Positions 41,094 to 49,267 of a stretch of 64,000 nt of DNA are shown one piece after another (the stretch's first letter is position 1; each line of letters starts with the position of its first letter). This DNA is from Robiginitalea sediminis (lineage in GTDB: Bacteria > Bacteroidota > Bacteroidia > Flavobacteriales > Flavobacteriaceae): contig NZ_NGNR01000003.1 in assembly GCF_002198115.1 (NCBI RefSeq), positions 305,546 to 369,545 of the forward strand, read 5' to 3'. A program made the translations under genes and the position numbers. Under the pieces are notes generated by a model, which saw only the letters and a list, made by a program, of their open reading frames with translations, was not told the origin of the DNA and made no database searches.

Positions 41094-41114
41094 AATATCA
41101 CACGAGGGTTTTCT

Positions 41115-41627
41115 ATGAATTTTAAAGACTACATCCGGGATGTGCCGGATTTCCCCACGCCAGGGGTTGTTTTCAAGGATATTACCACCTTGCTGGAGAA
41201 CCCGGAAGCCTTCCACCAGGCCGCTGAGGCCCTGCTGGCCTTTACGGAGGGCCTGCGGGTCAATAAGGTGGTGGGCATCGAGAGCCGGGGGTTTTTCTTT
41301 GCGCCCCTTCTGGCACGCGAGTTAGGGGCCGGTTTTATCCCGGCGCGGAAGCCGGGAAAGCTGCCGCGGGAGACCCGCAGACAGGATTATGCGCTGGAGT
41401 ACGGTACGGATGCCCTGGAGATCCATGCGGAGAGCATCGAGGTCGGGGACCGGGTGCTGGTCCACGATGATGTCCTGGCCACCGGGGGTACGGCCCGGGC
41501 CATGTGCGATCTGGTCAGGGGGCTGGGGGCCGAGGTGGTACAGTGCAATTTCCTCATTGAACTGCAATTCCTCAAAGGGCGCGATAAACTGGATGGGTTC
41601 CCCATCCGGGCCCTGGTTACCTACTAG
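41115..41627 (+). CDS. apt: Adenine phosphoribosyltransferase
   Basis: 170 aa, the normal length. It makes AMP from adenine and PRPP (purine salvage, cytoplasm). The start at 41115 (MNFKDYIRDVPDFPTPGVVF) is the family N-terminus; an upstream in-frame codon at 41061 lies in the tRNA promoter region and is unlikely. The PRPP-binding motif is VLVHDDVLATGGTARAM and the substrate hood is VGIESRGFFFAPLLA. The gene is divergent from the tRNA and converges with a tiny gene whose stop overlaps its own (41624-41627). It marks the right chromosomal border of the ICE. Confidence 0.96.
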   Translation: MNFKDYIRDVPDFPTPGVVFKDITTLLENPEAFHQAAEALLAFTEGLRVNKVVGIESRGFFFAPLLARELGAGFIPARKPGKLPRETRRQDYALEYGTDALEIHAESIEVGDRVLVHDDVLATGGTARAMCDLVRGLGAEVVQCNFLIELQFLKGRDKLDGFPIRALVTY

Positions 41628-41776
41628 CCCAGTGCGCGGCAGGTTACGTAGTAGCGCCAGCCGATAAGGGCCAGCTGCCATTTGGGCGCGCGTGACAAAT
41701 CGGCCTGCCGTTTGGTGAGTGATGGCAGCAGCCACTTGTTAAGCCGCGCGAGGAGTTTAAAAAAACCTTGTTGCAT
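41624..41776 (-). CDS. Small conserved flavobacterial protein (often named SsrA-binding-like)
   Basis: 50 aa, ATG at 41776, stop overlapping the apt stop in reverse (CTACTAG, 41622-41627). The sequence MQQGFFKLLARLNKWLLPSL ... WQLALIGWRYYVTCRALG follows a pattern I know from many Flavobacteriaceae ('FFKLLAxxNKxxLPS...GxRxYVT..AL'), usually annotated 'SsrA-binding protein' although it is far shorter than SmpB. True function unknown; it is amphipathic and basic. Missed easily because of its size. Confidence 0.75.
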   Translation of the reverse strand: MQQGFFKLLARLNKWLLPSLTKRQADLSRAPKWQLALIGWRYYVTCRALG

Positions 41777-41805
41777 GGGGGCAAAGATAGCCCCTTCTAT
41801 AAAAG

Positions 41806-41832
41806 CGTAAAGGCTGCCCGGGGGCAGCCTTT
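41806..41832. terminator. Terminator after apt
   Basis: AAGGCTGCC-CGG-GGGCAGCCTT followed by TTGCCTTTT on the plus strand. Placed after the convergent apt and 50-aa genes, beyond the start of the latter, so it mainly serves apt transcripts. Confidence 0.65.
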
Positions 41833-41856
41833 TGCCTTTTGGGGTAATCCCACCTC

Positions 41857-41919
41857 CTAGAACAGGATGGTGATCAGGGTGAATACCAGTTGGAGTACGT
41901 ACTTGGCAAGTGCGATCAT
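41857..41919 (-). CDS. Possible 20-aa hydrophobic peptide
   Basis: ATG at 41919, stop TAG at 41857-41859. The peptide starts MIALAKYVLQLVFTLITI and is almost entirely hydrophobic after a Lys, like small membrane peptides. Leader AAAAAAACAGCAAC precedes the ATG. Evidence is weak because of the size. Confidence 0.35.
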   Translation of the reverse strand: MIALAKYVLQLVFTLITILF

Positions 41920-42177
41920 GTTGCTGTTTTTTTAGGTGTTAATGGTGACTCGATTGTGATGATGGGCCGAATATATGCGCAGGCCCGGATCGCCTCCAAG
42001 AAAAAAGGCAAAAATTAATCAAAGTAAATACACTTTTGTAAGTAAAAAAATCCATAATATCACAATATATAACAAGGTAATCTTGAAATAGGTTTATATG
42101 TGTAAGATTATATTTTCTATGGTATATTAATTTGTAATATTTCAAGGGGCTTTTTTGGCCCTTTTTTCAAATCCAAG

Positions 42178-42206
42178 GGAAAAACAGGTGGCATTTTGCC
42201 TGTTTT
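42178..42206. terminator. Hairpin in the gap left of the M56 gene
   Basis: GAAAAACAGG-TGGCATTTTG-CCTGTTTTT; A-rich left arm and T-rich right arm make it a possible bidirectional terminator. Confidence 0.55.
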
Positions 42207-42236
42207 TGGCCATTTGGATTTTTTGAGGCTTAAAAA

Positions 42237-42260
42237 AAGCCGGGCGTTGGGGCCCGGCTT
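42237..42260 (-). terminator. Terminator of the BlaI-M56 operon
   Basis: AAGCCGGGC / GCCCGGCTT hairpin, followed on the minus strand by TTTTTTTAAG, 36 bp after the M56 stop codon. Confidence 0.8.
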
Positions 42261-42296
42261 TGGTATGCCTTTTCAGGGGGTATTAGTGCTTTGCGC

Positions 42297-44213
42297 CTAC
42301 TTTTTGGTAGTGATCAGGATAACCCCGTCCTCAGCCTTTTTGCCGTACTGGTCAATGGCCTTTTGTCCTTTCATAATTTCGATGGAAGCGATCTGATCCT
42401 GCTTCAGGGCTTTCATTTTTTTCATGTTGGCTTTTTTGCCATCGATAAAAACCAGTGGGTCTTTCCTCTTGTCGGAATCGATAAAGATAAAGTCGGTCTT
42501 TCCGCCTTCGGCTATAATGTCGTTGTCGTAGTCCAGATCGTCTGAAATGATGATGTGCTTCCCGTCCGCATCCTCAATTTTACGGACATGGGCGGTGTGG
42601 ACAATCATCTTGTCTCCCCCTTCGTTTAGTTCCTCCCATTCCAGCTTGCTCACCACTTTGCCGTCTACTACATAGGTTTTGTTCCCGTTCACCTCTTTTA
42701 CTTCTATGGTTTTGGCTACGGCCTTCCCGGGTTTGACTTCTATTATATGCTCTTCGTCCCCGTCTTCGGAAACCCGGATTTCGTGGATCTGTACGTCCAT
42801 ATCGGAATCCTCGCTCATGGACTTGAGTTTTACCATGATTTTCTTGGCGCGGCTGTCTTCGGACAGGGTTTCGGCATCTACCTCAGCCCCGTTTACGATA
42901 AAGACGTTTTTACCCTCTTTTTCCCGGACCTCAATGGTTTCTTCTTCCCCATCCCCATCCCGGTGCACCCAGACCTGTACCTGCTTCTCCTGGTCTGCAT
43001 CGTCATCGCCCGTGAAGCGATAGGTCATTTTGCGGCCCGTATCGGCCTGCCCGATAAAGAGGCTTCCGGCGTCGTCCAGGCGGATAAGGGTGGGCTCAAT
43101 GGGGGTATCGTCGGATTGGGAATACGATCCGCTAATGTTGCTTCCTTTTGCGGTTTTGCCCTGGATATCAATATCCAGGCCGATGATTTCTCCCTGGGCG
43201 TTGCGCACGGCCGTGTAGCTGAAATCCATCCCATCGGAAGCCAGCTTGGTTTTGATCTCCTGTAATTCCTCGTCCGAGGTATCCTTGTCGATGATCAGTT
43301 CAATGGTCTTGCCCTCCTGAAGGGTGACGGTGTCTGTGGGGGCAGTTTCCGGCACGTAGACGGTCCGGGTGTTGAAGGCCAGCAGGAACAGGGCCAGGAC
43401 TGGCAGGATAATCAGGTGCTTGAGCATGTGGGCGCGCCTGGATTGGTGTTGGTGTAACATAAGGATTCGTTTTTTGATGAATGATGAATAAAAGGAATTG
43501 GCCAGGGCGGGGGAGAGGCGGTTGCCCGCCGATACCCGCAATAGCGTATACTGGTATTCTTTAACGGAGGGGACGCGGCGGATGGTTTCGGCATCGGCCA
43601 GGAATTCGAGGTTCTGGGCCATACTCTGGCGGTACCACCGGCACAGGGGGTTTACCCAAAGGATAATCCCGGCCAGGCGACCCAACAGGATATCCAGGGA
43701 ATGCCATTGGGCCCCGTGGGCGCGTTCGTGCTCCAGGATAAGCCTGAGTTCCGCTTCGCTATGGTTCCCGGGGTTGTAAAAGATGTACCGGAAAAAGGAA
43801 AAGGGGGCCTCTACCCGGTCCGATGGCAGATAGACAAACCCGTCCCGGCGTTCCCCCTGGTGGGTCCTGATCAGGCGCAGGATGCCCACCAATTGGCGGG
43901 CCATCAAAAAGAGGCCTGCCAGGGCTCCTCCCAGGTAGAGCAGTCCCAGGCCCTCGTCCCACCCCAGGGCTGCCGTTTCTGCCGGGAGTATCCCGGTACC
44001 TCGGGTAACGGTGGTGGCAACAGGGGTAAAGGCTACGGTAACGGTGCGGGTAAATTCCAGAAGGGGGAGCCCCAGGGCGGCCAGGATCCCGCTCAGCAGG
44101 TAGGCCCGGTTAAGCCCGAAATGGGTTTCGCGTTTCAGGTAGGCCTGGTAAGAGACAAAGAAAAGCGCCAGTATGGCCGAGGCTTTCAGAAGGTAGAGTC
44201 CCAATGCTTCCAT
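42297..44213 (-). CDS. BlaR1-like M56 family membrane peptidase with TonB-plug-like C-terminus
   Basis: 638 aa. Four membrane spans in the first ~285 residues (ASAILALFFVSYQAYL, LYLGGALAGLFLMAR, and others). The zinc-peptidase motif HERAH (in LILEHERAHGAQWHSLD) is followed by LEFLADAE, as in BlaR1/MecR1. The long periplasmic part has repeated 'IEVKEVNGNKTYVVDGKVV'-like strands, and the end DQIASIEIMKGQKA...DGVILITTKK looks like a TonB-receptor plug segment, a combination seen in Bacteroidota M56 proteins. Expected role: sense an outside signal and cleave the partner repressor. Coupled to blaI by an overlapping TAATG. Confidence 0.9.
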   Translation of the reverse strand: MEALGLYLLKASAILALFFVSYQAYLKRETHFGLNRAYLLSGILAALGLPLLEFTRTVTVAFTPVATTVTRGTGILPAETAALGWDEGLGLLYLGGALAGLFLMARQLVGILRLIRTHQGERRDGFVYLPSDRVEAPFSFFRYIFYNPGNHSEAELRLILEHERAHGAQWHSLDILLGRLAGIILWVNPLCRWYRQSMAQNLEFLADAETIRRVPSVKEYQYTLLRVSAGNRLSPALANSFYSSFIKKRILMLHQHQSRRAHMLKHLIILPVLALFLLAFNTRTVYVPETAPTDTVTLQEGKTIELIIDKDTSDEELQEIKTKLASDGMDFSYTAVRNAQGEIIGLDIDIQGKTAKGSNISGSYSQSDDTPIEPTLIRLDDAGSLFIGQADTGRKMTYRFTGDDDADQEKQVQVWVHRDGDGEEETIEVREKEGKNVFIVNGAEVDAETLSEDSRAKKIMVKLKSMSEDSDMDVQIHEIRVSEDGDEEHIIEVKPGKAVAKTIEVKEVNGNKTYVVDGKVVSKLEWEELNEGGDKMIVHTAHVRKIEDADGKHIIISDDLDYDNDIIAEGGKTDFIFIDSDKRKDPLVFIDGKKANMKKMKALKQDQIASIEIMKGQKAIDQYGKKAEDGVILITTKK

Positions 44214-44575
44214 TACGGCTGCTTTTTTTCGATGAGTTGGATGATCTCGCGCAATTCGTCGGCAGAAATCTTTTCCTCCCGGGCAAAGTAGGAGACCAGG
44301 CTTTTGTAGCTGTGGTCGAAGTAGTCTGCAACCGTCTCCCCTATAAAGGCCTTCCGGTATTCCTCCAGGGTGATAAGCGGGTAGTAGCGGTAGGTATTCC
44401 CGAAGGCTTCGTGGCCCACATAGCCCTTTTCTTCCAGGTTGCGGACCATGGTTGAGAGGGTATTGTAATGCGGTTTGCGCCCGGGAAAGTCCTCCAGGAG
44501 TTCCTTGACAAACGCCTTTTGCCGCTTCCAGAGCAGCTTCATGATCTCTTCCTCCTTATTGGTGAGTTTTTGCAT
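44213..44575 (-). CDS. BlaI/MecI-family repressor
   Basis: 120 aa winged-helix protein: LTNKEEEIMKLLWKRQKAFV at the start, recognition helix PHYNTLSTMVRNLEEKGYVG, C-terminal dimerization region. It should repress its own operon with the M56 peptidase until proteolysis. Its stop codon overlaps the M56 start (TAATG). No beta-lactamase gene is nearby, so the regulated stress is unknown. Confidence 0.9.
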   Translation of the reverse strand: MQKLTNKEEEIMKLLWKRQKAFVKELLEDFPGRKPHYNTLSTMVRNLEEKGYVGHEAFGNTYRYYPLITLEEYRKAFIGETVADYFDHSYKSLVSYFAREEKISADELREIIQLIEKKQP

Positions 44576-44788
44576 GGGATGTTTTTTTGGGGATCTGCAG
44601 GTGGGTCGCAGGCCCCGGGAGACGTTGCCCCCGGGGGCTTCCGACCGCGGATCACGAAAGATTCGCTTTTTGATTGCAGGACAAACTTAACGATAAATTT
44701 AGTTCGGCAACTATAAAAATAGTTAAAAAACTAAAAAATCAGGAAATCCGGGGTGTAACACCAGGGCGGTGTAGTGGACCAACATAGG

Positions 44789-44796
44789 TATCTTTG
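44789..44796 (+). promoter_or_regulatory. -7 element of the antiporter gene
   Basis: TATCTTTG matches TAnnTTTG 17 bp before the ATG at 44813; no good TTG at the usual distance. It supports the start at 44813 over an in-frame upstream codon at 44774, which would lie before the promoter element. Confidence 0.45.
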
Positions 44797-44812
44797 CGAT
44801 AAAAGCTTTTAT

Positions 44813-45751
44813 ATGGTAGAAGGCCTGCAGGTCATTTCGGGGTTGGTGCTGCTCATCCTGGGCGGCAATATGCTGCTAAAGGGCGCCGTGGGGCTATCTA
44901 TGCGTTTGCACATCCCGCGGATTATTATCGGGATGACGGTGGTCTCTTTTGCCACCTCTGCCCCGGAACTCATCGTAAGCGCCAAAGCGGCTCTGGACGG
45001 GTTCCCGGACCTGGCCCTGGGCAACGTCATCGGCTCGAACATTGCCAACCTTGGGCTGGTGCTGGCCGTTACCCTGCTTATCGGTCATCTGGACGTCCGG
45101 CGCAGCTTCTACTTTACGGACTGGCCTATGATGATGGCGGCCTCCCTGGTTTTTTATGTCTTTCTGATCCTGGACCAGCAGCTCAGCAGGGCCGAAGGGG
45201 CTATTATGCTGGGGCTGCTCTTTGCGTTTTTAGTCTACCTCTTGCGCTTCCAGAAGCAGGCTGTGGTGGATGTCCCGTCGGATACCCCGGCTTTAAAACC
45301 GCTTTATCTGGTCCTTACCCACCTGGCCCTGGGTGGGGTCGCCCTCTGGGGCGGATCGGAACTGCTCGTAGCCGGGGCCGTTGGCCTGGCCCAGATTTTC
45401 GGAGTGAGTGAGCGGGTTATCGGGATTACGGTGGTCTCGGTTGGTACCAGCATCCCGGAACTGGCGGCTTCGGTCATTGCCATGGTCCGCAAGGAAAAGG
45501 CCATCTCTGTGGGGAACCTGATCGGTTCCAATATCTTCAACCTGCTGGCGGTGTTGGGGATTACCGCCCTTATAGCGCCCATTGCCACCTCCGACCCTGC
45601 CATTTTGGAGCAGGATGTCTACTGGATGCTCGGGATCGCCTTATTAATCCTCCCCCTGGTGTTCATTCCCAAGGGGCTGCGCATGGGTTGGCGCGACGGG
45701 GTGGTTTTGCTGCTGGTCTATGGGGGTTTCCTCTACACCACCCTGATATGA
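44813..45751 (+). CDS. Ca2+/Na+ (cation) antiporter, CaCA family (YrbG-like)
   Basis: 312 aa, ten membrane spans in two inverted halves. Each half has the CaCA alpha-repeat: GMTVVSFATSAPELIVSAKAA with GNVIGSNIANLGLVLA, and GITVVSVGTSIPELAASVIA with GNLIGSNIFNLLAVLGI. It exports Ca2+ in exchange for Na+ or H+. Divergent from blaI and convergent with the GSII gene; a shared terminator lies between. Confidence 0.93.
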   Translation: MVEGLQVISGLVLLILGGNMLLKGAVGLSMRLHIPRIIIGMTVVSFATSAPELIVSAKAALDGFPDLALGNVIGSNIANLGLVLAVTLLIGHLDVRRSFYFTDWPMMMAASLVFYVFLILDQQLSRAEGAIMLGLLFAFLVYLLRFQKQAVVDVPSDTPALKPLYLVLTHLALGGVALWGGSELLVAGAVGLAQIFGVSERVIGITVVSVGTSIPELAASVIAMVRKEKAISVGNLIGSNIFNLLAVLGITALIAPIATSDPAILEQDVYWMLGIALLILPLVFIPKGLRMGWRDGVVLLLVYGGFLYTTLI

Positions 45752-45753
45752 AA

Positions 45754-45781
45754 AAACCCCGGCCGTGGGGGGCCGGGGTTC
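45754..45781. terminator. Bidirectional terminator between antiporter and GSII
   Basis: AACCCCGGCC-GTGG-GGGCCGGGGTT with A-run on the left and TT on the right, 3 bp after the antiporter stop. Serves both convergent genes. Confidence 0.85.
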
Positions 45782-45812
45782 ATTCCTTGGGAAACCGTTG
45801 GGTTTTGCCGGA

Positions 45813-46826
45813 TCAGATATTGGCGCTTTCTACGGTTTTGATGATGCGGGCCGCTACCTTGTACGGGTCGGCATTGGACGCCGGGCGACGGTCTTCGAGC
45901 CATCCCTTCCAGCCTTTTTCAACGGTCATGATCGGGATCCGGATGGAGGCGCCCCGGTCGGAAACCCCGTAGCTGAAGTCGTGGATGGAAGCCGTTTCGT
46001 GCTTCCCGGTAAGGCGCTGGTCGTTCTCGGCGCCGTAAACCGCGATGTGTTCTGCGGCAACCGGGCGGAAGGCCTCACATACTTTTTCGTATACCTCCTT
46101 GGAACCGCAGGTACGCAGCAGGCTGTTGGAGAAGTTGGCGTGCATCCCGCTTCCGTTCCAGTCTCCTTTGATGGGTTTGGGGTGGTATTCAATATACCAG
46201 CCGTATTCTTCCGTAAGGCGGTCCAGCAGGTAGCGGGCAACCCAGATCTGGTCGCCGGCATTCTTGGCGCCTTTGGCGAAAATCTGGAATTCCCATTGGC
46301 CGCAGGCCACTTCCTGGTTGATGCCCTCAAAGTTCAGGCCAGCTTCCAGGCAGTAATCGGCGTGGCGCTCTACCAGTTCGCGACCGTGGGTGTTTTTCCC
46401 GCCCACGGAGCAGTAGTAAAGTCCCTGGGGGCCGGGGTATCCTCCGGGAGGAAAGCCCAGGGGCAGGTCCGTATGGGTGTCCATAATAAAGTATTCCTGC
46501 TCGAAACCAAACCAGAAGTCGTTGTCTACATCGGAATCGATGGTGGCGCGGGAGTTGGTCGGGTGGGGGGTGCCATCCGGGTTCAGAACTTCGCACATCA
46601 CCAGGAACCCGTTATCGCGTGCCGGGTCGGGATAGATGGCAACCGGTTTGAGGAGGCAGTCGGAAGAACCGCCTTCGGCTTGTTCTGTGGAGCTTCCGTC
46701 GAAAGCCCAGATGGGACAATCCTCCAGCTTCCCGCTGAAGTCAGATTCGATCTTGGTCTTGCTCCGCATGTTCGCGGTGGGGGTGTAGCCATCCAACCAG
46801 ATGTACTCTAATTTTGATTTGCTCAT
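45813..46826 (-). CDS. Glutamine synthetase, type II (eukaryote-like)
   Basis: 337 aa GSII: makes glutamine from glutamate, ammonia and ATP. Motifs: beta-grasp DGYTPTANMRSKT and WAFDGSSTEQAEGG, EQEYFIMD, KPIKGDWNGSGMHANFS (ATP/Glu site), NDQRLTGKHETAS and SDRGASIRIP. Much shorter than GSI (about 470) and GSIII (about 725). Divergent from the GSIII gene with a 217-bp intergenic region; both are probably nitrogen-controlled. A -7 element is found at 46867. Confidence 0.95.
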   Translation of the reverse strand: MSKSKLEYIWLDGYTPTANMRSKTKIESDFSGKLEDCPIWAFDGSSTEQAEGGSSDCLLKPVAIYPDPARDNGFLVMCEVLNPDGTPHPTNSRATIDSDVDNDFWFGFEQEYFIMDTHTDLPLGFPPGGYPGPQGLYYCSVGGKNTHGRELVERHADYCLEAGLNFEGINQEVACGQWEFQIFAKGAKNAGDQIWVARYLLDRLTEEYGWYIEYHPKPIKGDWNGSGMHANFSNSLLRTCGSKEVYEKVCEAFRPVAAEHIAVYGAENDQRLTGKHETASIHDFSYGVSDRGASIRIPIMTVEKGWKGWLEDRRPASNADPYKVAARIIKTVESANI

Positions 46827-46866
46827 GATTCCGAATTGTTTATTGTTGACTATGAATTTTGACCGT

Positions 46867-46874
46867 CAAAAATA
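46867..46874 (-). promoter_or_regulatory. -7 element of the GSII gene
   Basis: On the minus strand TATTTTTG matches TAnnTTTG, 41 bp before the ATG. No clear TTG at -33. Confidence 0.4.
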
Positions 46875-47043
46875 TACTTTTTCACCTCGCATCCATAATG
46901 GCAGGGGGGTATATTATCAAAAAAAGACTAATAATTATTAACACCCCCTTTTTTGAGGGGGGATATTGATAAAAAATTAATTTTGACACCGTTCAATGCG
47001 AATTGCGTAATTTTATCGGCTGCCAATTCATAAACCCGTGTAC

Positions 47044-49209
47044 ATGCAACATCACACCCCCCAGTCCGGAAGCGGGACACCCCCTCAGGCCGGCCGCAGG
47101 TCAGAACACTTCGCCTCCCATGTTTTCAATGAGGCACGCATGCTGCAATACCTCACTACCGAGGCGTATCAAAGCGTAAAGAATGCCATTTTTGCCGGGT
47201 CTAAGATCGAACGCAAAATGGCCGACCAGGTGGCTGAGGCCATGAAGACCTGGGCCATTTCCATGGGGGCCACCCACTACACCCACTGGTTTCAGCCCCT
47301 TACCGGGGCCACCGCAGAGAAGCACGACGCCTTCTTCGACCTGCTCCCCGATGGGCGGGCCATCGAAAAATTCGGGGGCGGGCAGTTGGTGCAACAGGAG
47401 CCCGATGCGTCCAGCTTCCCCAGCGGGGGCATCCGCAATACTTTTGAGGCCCGGGGGTATACCGCCTGGGACCCCACTTCCCCGGCCTTTATCTATGGCA
47501 GCACCCTGTGCATCCCCACAGTCTTTGTATCCTACACCGGGGAGGCACTTGACAACAAGACCCCCTTGTTGCGGGCCCTACACGCCGTGGACCAGGCTGC
47601 CACTGCCGTTGCCCGGTATTTCGATAAAACCGTAGCCAAGGTAAATGCTACCCTGGGCTGGGAACAGGAGTATTTCCTGGTCGATGCGGCCCTGGCGCAG
47701 AGCCGTCCGGACCTCACCCTTGCAGGCCGAACCCTGGTGGGCCAGGCAGCGGCCAAGGGACAGCAACTGGACGACCACTATTTCGGGGTAATCCCGGGGC
47801 GGGCGTTCCGGTTTATGCGCGACCTGGAAGCCGAGTGCATGCAATTGGGCATCCCGGTAAAAACCCGCCACAATGAGGTGGCCCCCAACCAGTTCGAGCT
47901 GGCTCCCGTTTTTGAGGAGGCCAACCTGGCGGTAGACCACAACCTGCTGCTGATGGACCTGATGGAAAAAGTGGCCGAGCGGCACGGGCTCAAGGTCCTC
48001 TTCCACGAAAAACCCTTTGCCGGGATCAACGGTTCGGGGAAACACAACAACTGGTCCCTCAGCACCGATACAGGGACCAACCTGCTGAGCCCGGGCAGCA
48101 CCCCCATGAAAAACCTGCAGTTCCTCACGTTCTTTGTGAATACCATCAAGGCAGTAGACACCTACGAGGAACTCCTGCGGGCCTCTATCGCCTCGGCCAG
48201 CAACGACCACCGCCTGGGCGCCAACGAGGCCCCGCCGGCTATCATCTCCATCTTTATCGGTTCCCAGCTCACCCAGGTCCTGGATGAACTGGAAGGGGTT
48301 TCTAAGGGCAAGCTTTCTCCCGAGGAAAAAACAGAGCTGAAGCTCAATGTGGTGGGCAAGATCCCGGAAATCCTGCTGGACAATACGGACCGCAACCGCA
48401 CCTCCCCCTTTGCCTTTACCGGAAACAAATTTGAGATCCGGGGGGTTGGGGCCCGCGCCAACTGCGCCAAGCCCATGACCGTGCTCAATACCATCGTAGC
48501 CCGGCAACTGACTGCCTTTCGCGAGGAGGTGGACGCGCTTATCGAGAAAAAGAAACTCAAAAAGGACGAGGCCATTTTTAATGTGCTTCGGGAATATATC
48601 AAGAGCAGCAAGCGCATCCGTTTCGATGGGGACGGGTACAGCGACCAATGGGAAAAGGAGGCTGCACGCCGCAAACTAAGCAACAACCGCAGTACCCCCG
48701 ACGCCCTGAAAGTCCTCACCGCTCCGGAGTCCCTGGCCCTCTTTGCCGAGACCGGCGTTCTTACCGAAAAGGAAATACGCGCCCGCCAGGAAGTGGAGCT
48801 GGAAACCTATATCCTGCAGACGCAGATCGAAGGGCGGGTCCTGAGCGAGCTGGTCTACGGGAGTATCATCCCGGCTACAATCGCCTACCAGAACAGCCTG
48901 CTGGCCAATATCCGGGGCATGAAGGAGGTTTATGGCGCCGCCCATAAGCCCCTTACCGAAGCCCAGTTGGGGATTCTGGAGCAATTGGCAGAGCACCTGC
49001 AGGGAGCCCGCAAAAAGACCGATGCCATGACGGAGGCCCGCAAACGCGCCAATGCCATGAACGACCTGGGGAAAAAGGCCCGGGCGTATTGTGAGGCAGT
49101 ACTGCCGTATTTCGAAGAGATACGCTACCATTGCGACCGCCTGGAACGCCTGGTTTCGGAGAAGGAATGGCCCCTGGCCAAATACCGGGAACTGCTCTTT
49201 ATCAAATAG
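47044..49209 (+). CDS. glnN: Glutamine synthetase, type III
   Basis: 721 aa from ATG 47044 (a GTG at 47038 could add two residues). It is the large GSIII typical of Bacteroidota and cyanobacteria, active as a double-ring dodecamer. Motifs: GWEQEYFLVDAAL, RHNEVAPNQFELAPVFEEAN, HEKPFAGINGSGKHNNWSLS, NRTSPFAFTGNKFE, ANCAKPMTVLNTIVA. The length matches the family. It is unusual but not rare for a flavobacterium to carry both GSII and GSIII next to each other and divergent. An ammonium transporter gene lies 14 kb to the right. Confidence 0.95.
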   Translation: MQHHTPQSGSGTPPQAGRRSEHFASHVFNEARMLQYLTTEAYQSVKNAIFAGSKIERKMADQVAEAMKTWAISMGATHYTHWFQPLTGATAEKHDAFFDLLPDGRAIEKFGGGQLVQQEPDASSFPSGGIRNTFEARGYTAWDPTSPAFIYGSTLCIPTVFVSYTGEALDNKTPLLRALHAVDQAATAVARYFDKTVAKVNATLGWEQEYFLVDAALAQSRPDLTLAGRTLVGQAAAKGQQLDDHYFGVIPGRAFRFMRDLEAECMQLGIPVKTRHNEVAPNQFELAPVFEEANLAVDHNLLLMDLMEKVAERHGLKVLFHEKPFAGINGSGKHNNWSLSTDTGTNLLSPGSTPMKNLQFLTFFVNTIKAVDTYEELLRASIASASNDHRLGANEAPPAIISIFIGSQLTQVLDELEGVSKGKLSPEEKTELKLNVVGKIPEILLDNTDRNRTSPFAFTGNKFEIRGVGARANCAKPMTVLNTIVARQLTAFREEVDALIEKKKLKKDEAIFNVLREYIKSSKRIRFDGDGYSDQWEKEAARRKLSNNRSTPDALKVLTAPESLALFAETGVLTEKEIRARQEVELETYILQTQIEGRVLSELVYGSIIPATIAYQNSLLANIRGMKEVYGAAHKPLTEAQLGILEQLAEHLQGARKKTDAMTEARKRANAMNDLGKKARAYCEAVLPYFEEIRYHCDRLERLVSEKEWPLAKYRELLFIK

Positions 49210-49216
49210 GCAGGGG

Positions 49217-49246
49217 TTGCCGCTCCCGAGGATTCCCGTATTTTTG
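49217..49246 (+). promoter_or_regulatory. Promoter of purM
   Basis: TTG (49217-49219), 19 bp, TATTTTTG (49239-49246): a perfect Bacteroidota promoter, 22 bp upstream of the purM ATG. It starts only 8 bp after the GSIII stop, so purM has its own promoter. Confidence 0.7.
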
Positions 49247-49267
49247 CCCTAACCGTAACTTATTCCC

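Larger units (their letters stand above)
41777..42296. other. Gap between the 50-aa gene and the M56 peptidase gene
   Basis: About 520 bp with a terminator (41806), the possible 20-aa peptide (41857-41919), a very AT-rich stretch (about 42000-42150) with no recognisable gene, and two hairpins (42178-42206 and 42237-42260). The AT-rich stretch stands out against the GC-rich flank. Confidence 0.6.

Noticed and set aside
45765-46811. Plus-strand open frame opposite the GSII gene
   Set aside because: Mirror frame of a GC-rich gene; the minus strand has all GSII motifs.
47578-48648. Minus-strand open frame of 356 codons inside the GSIII gene
   Set aside because: Shadow; GSIII motifs are continuous on the plus strand.
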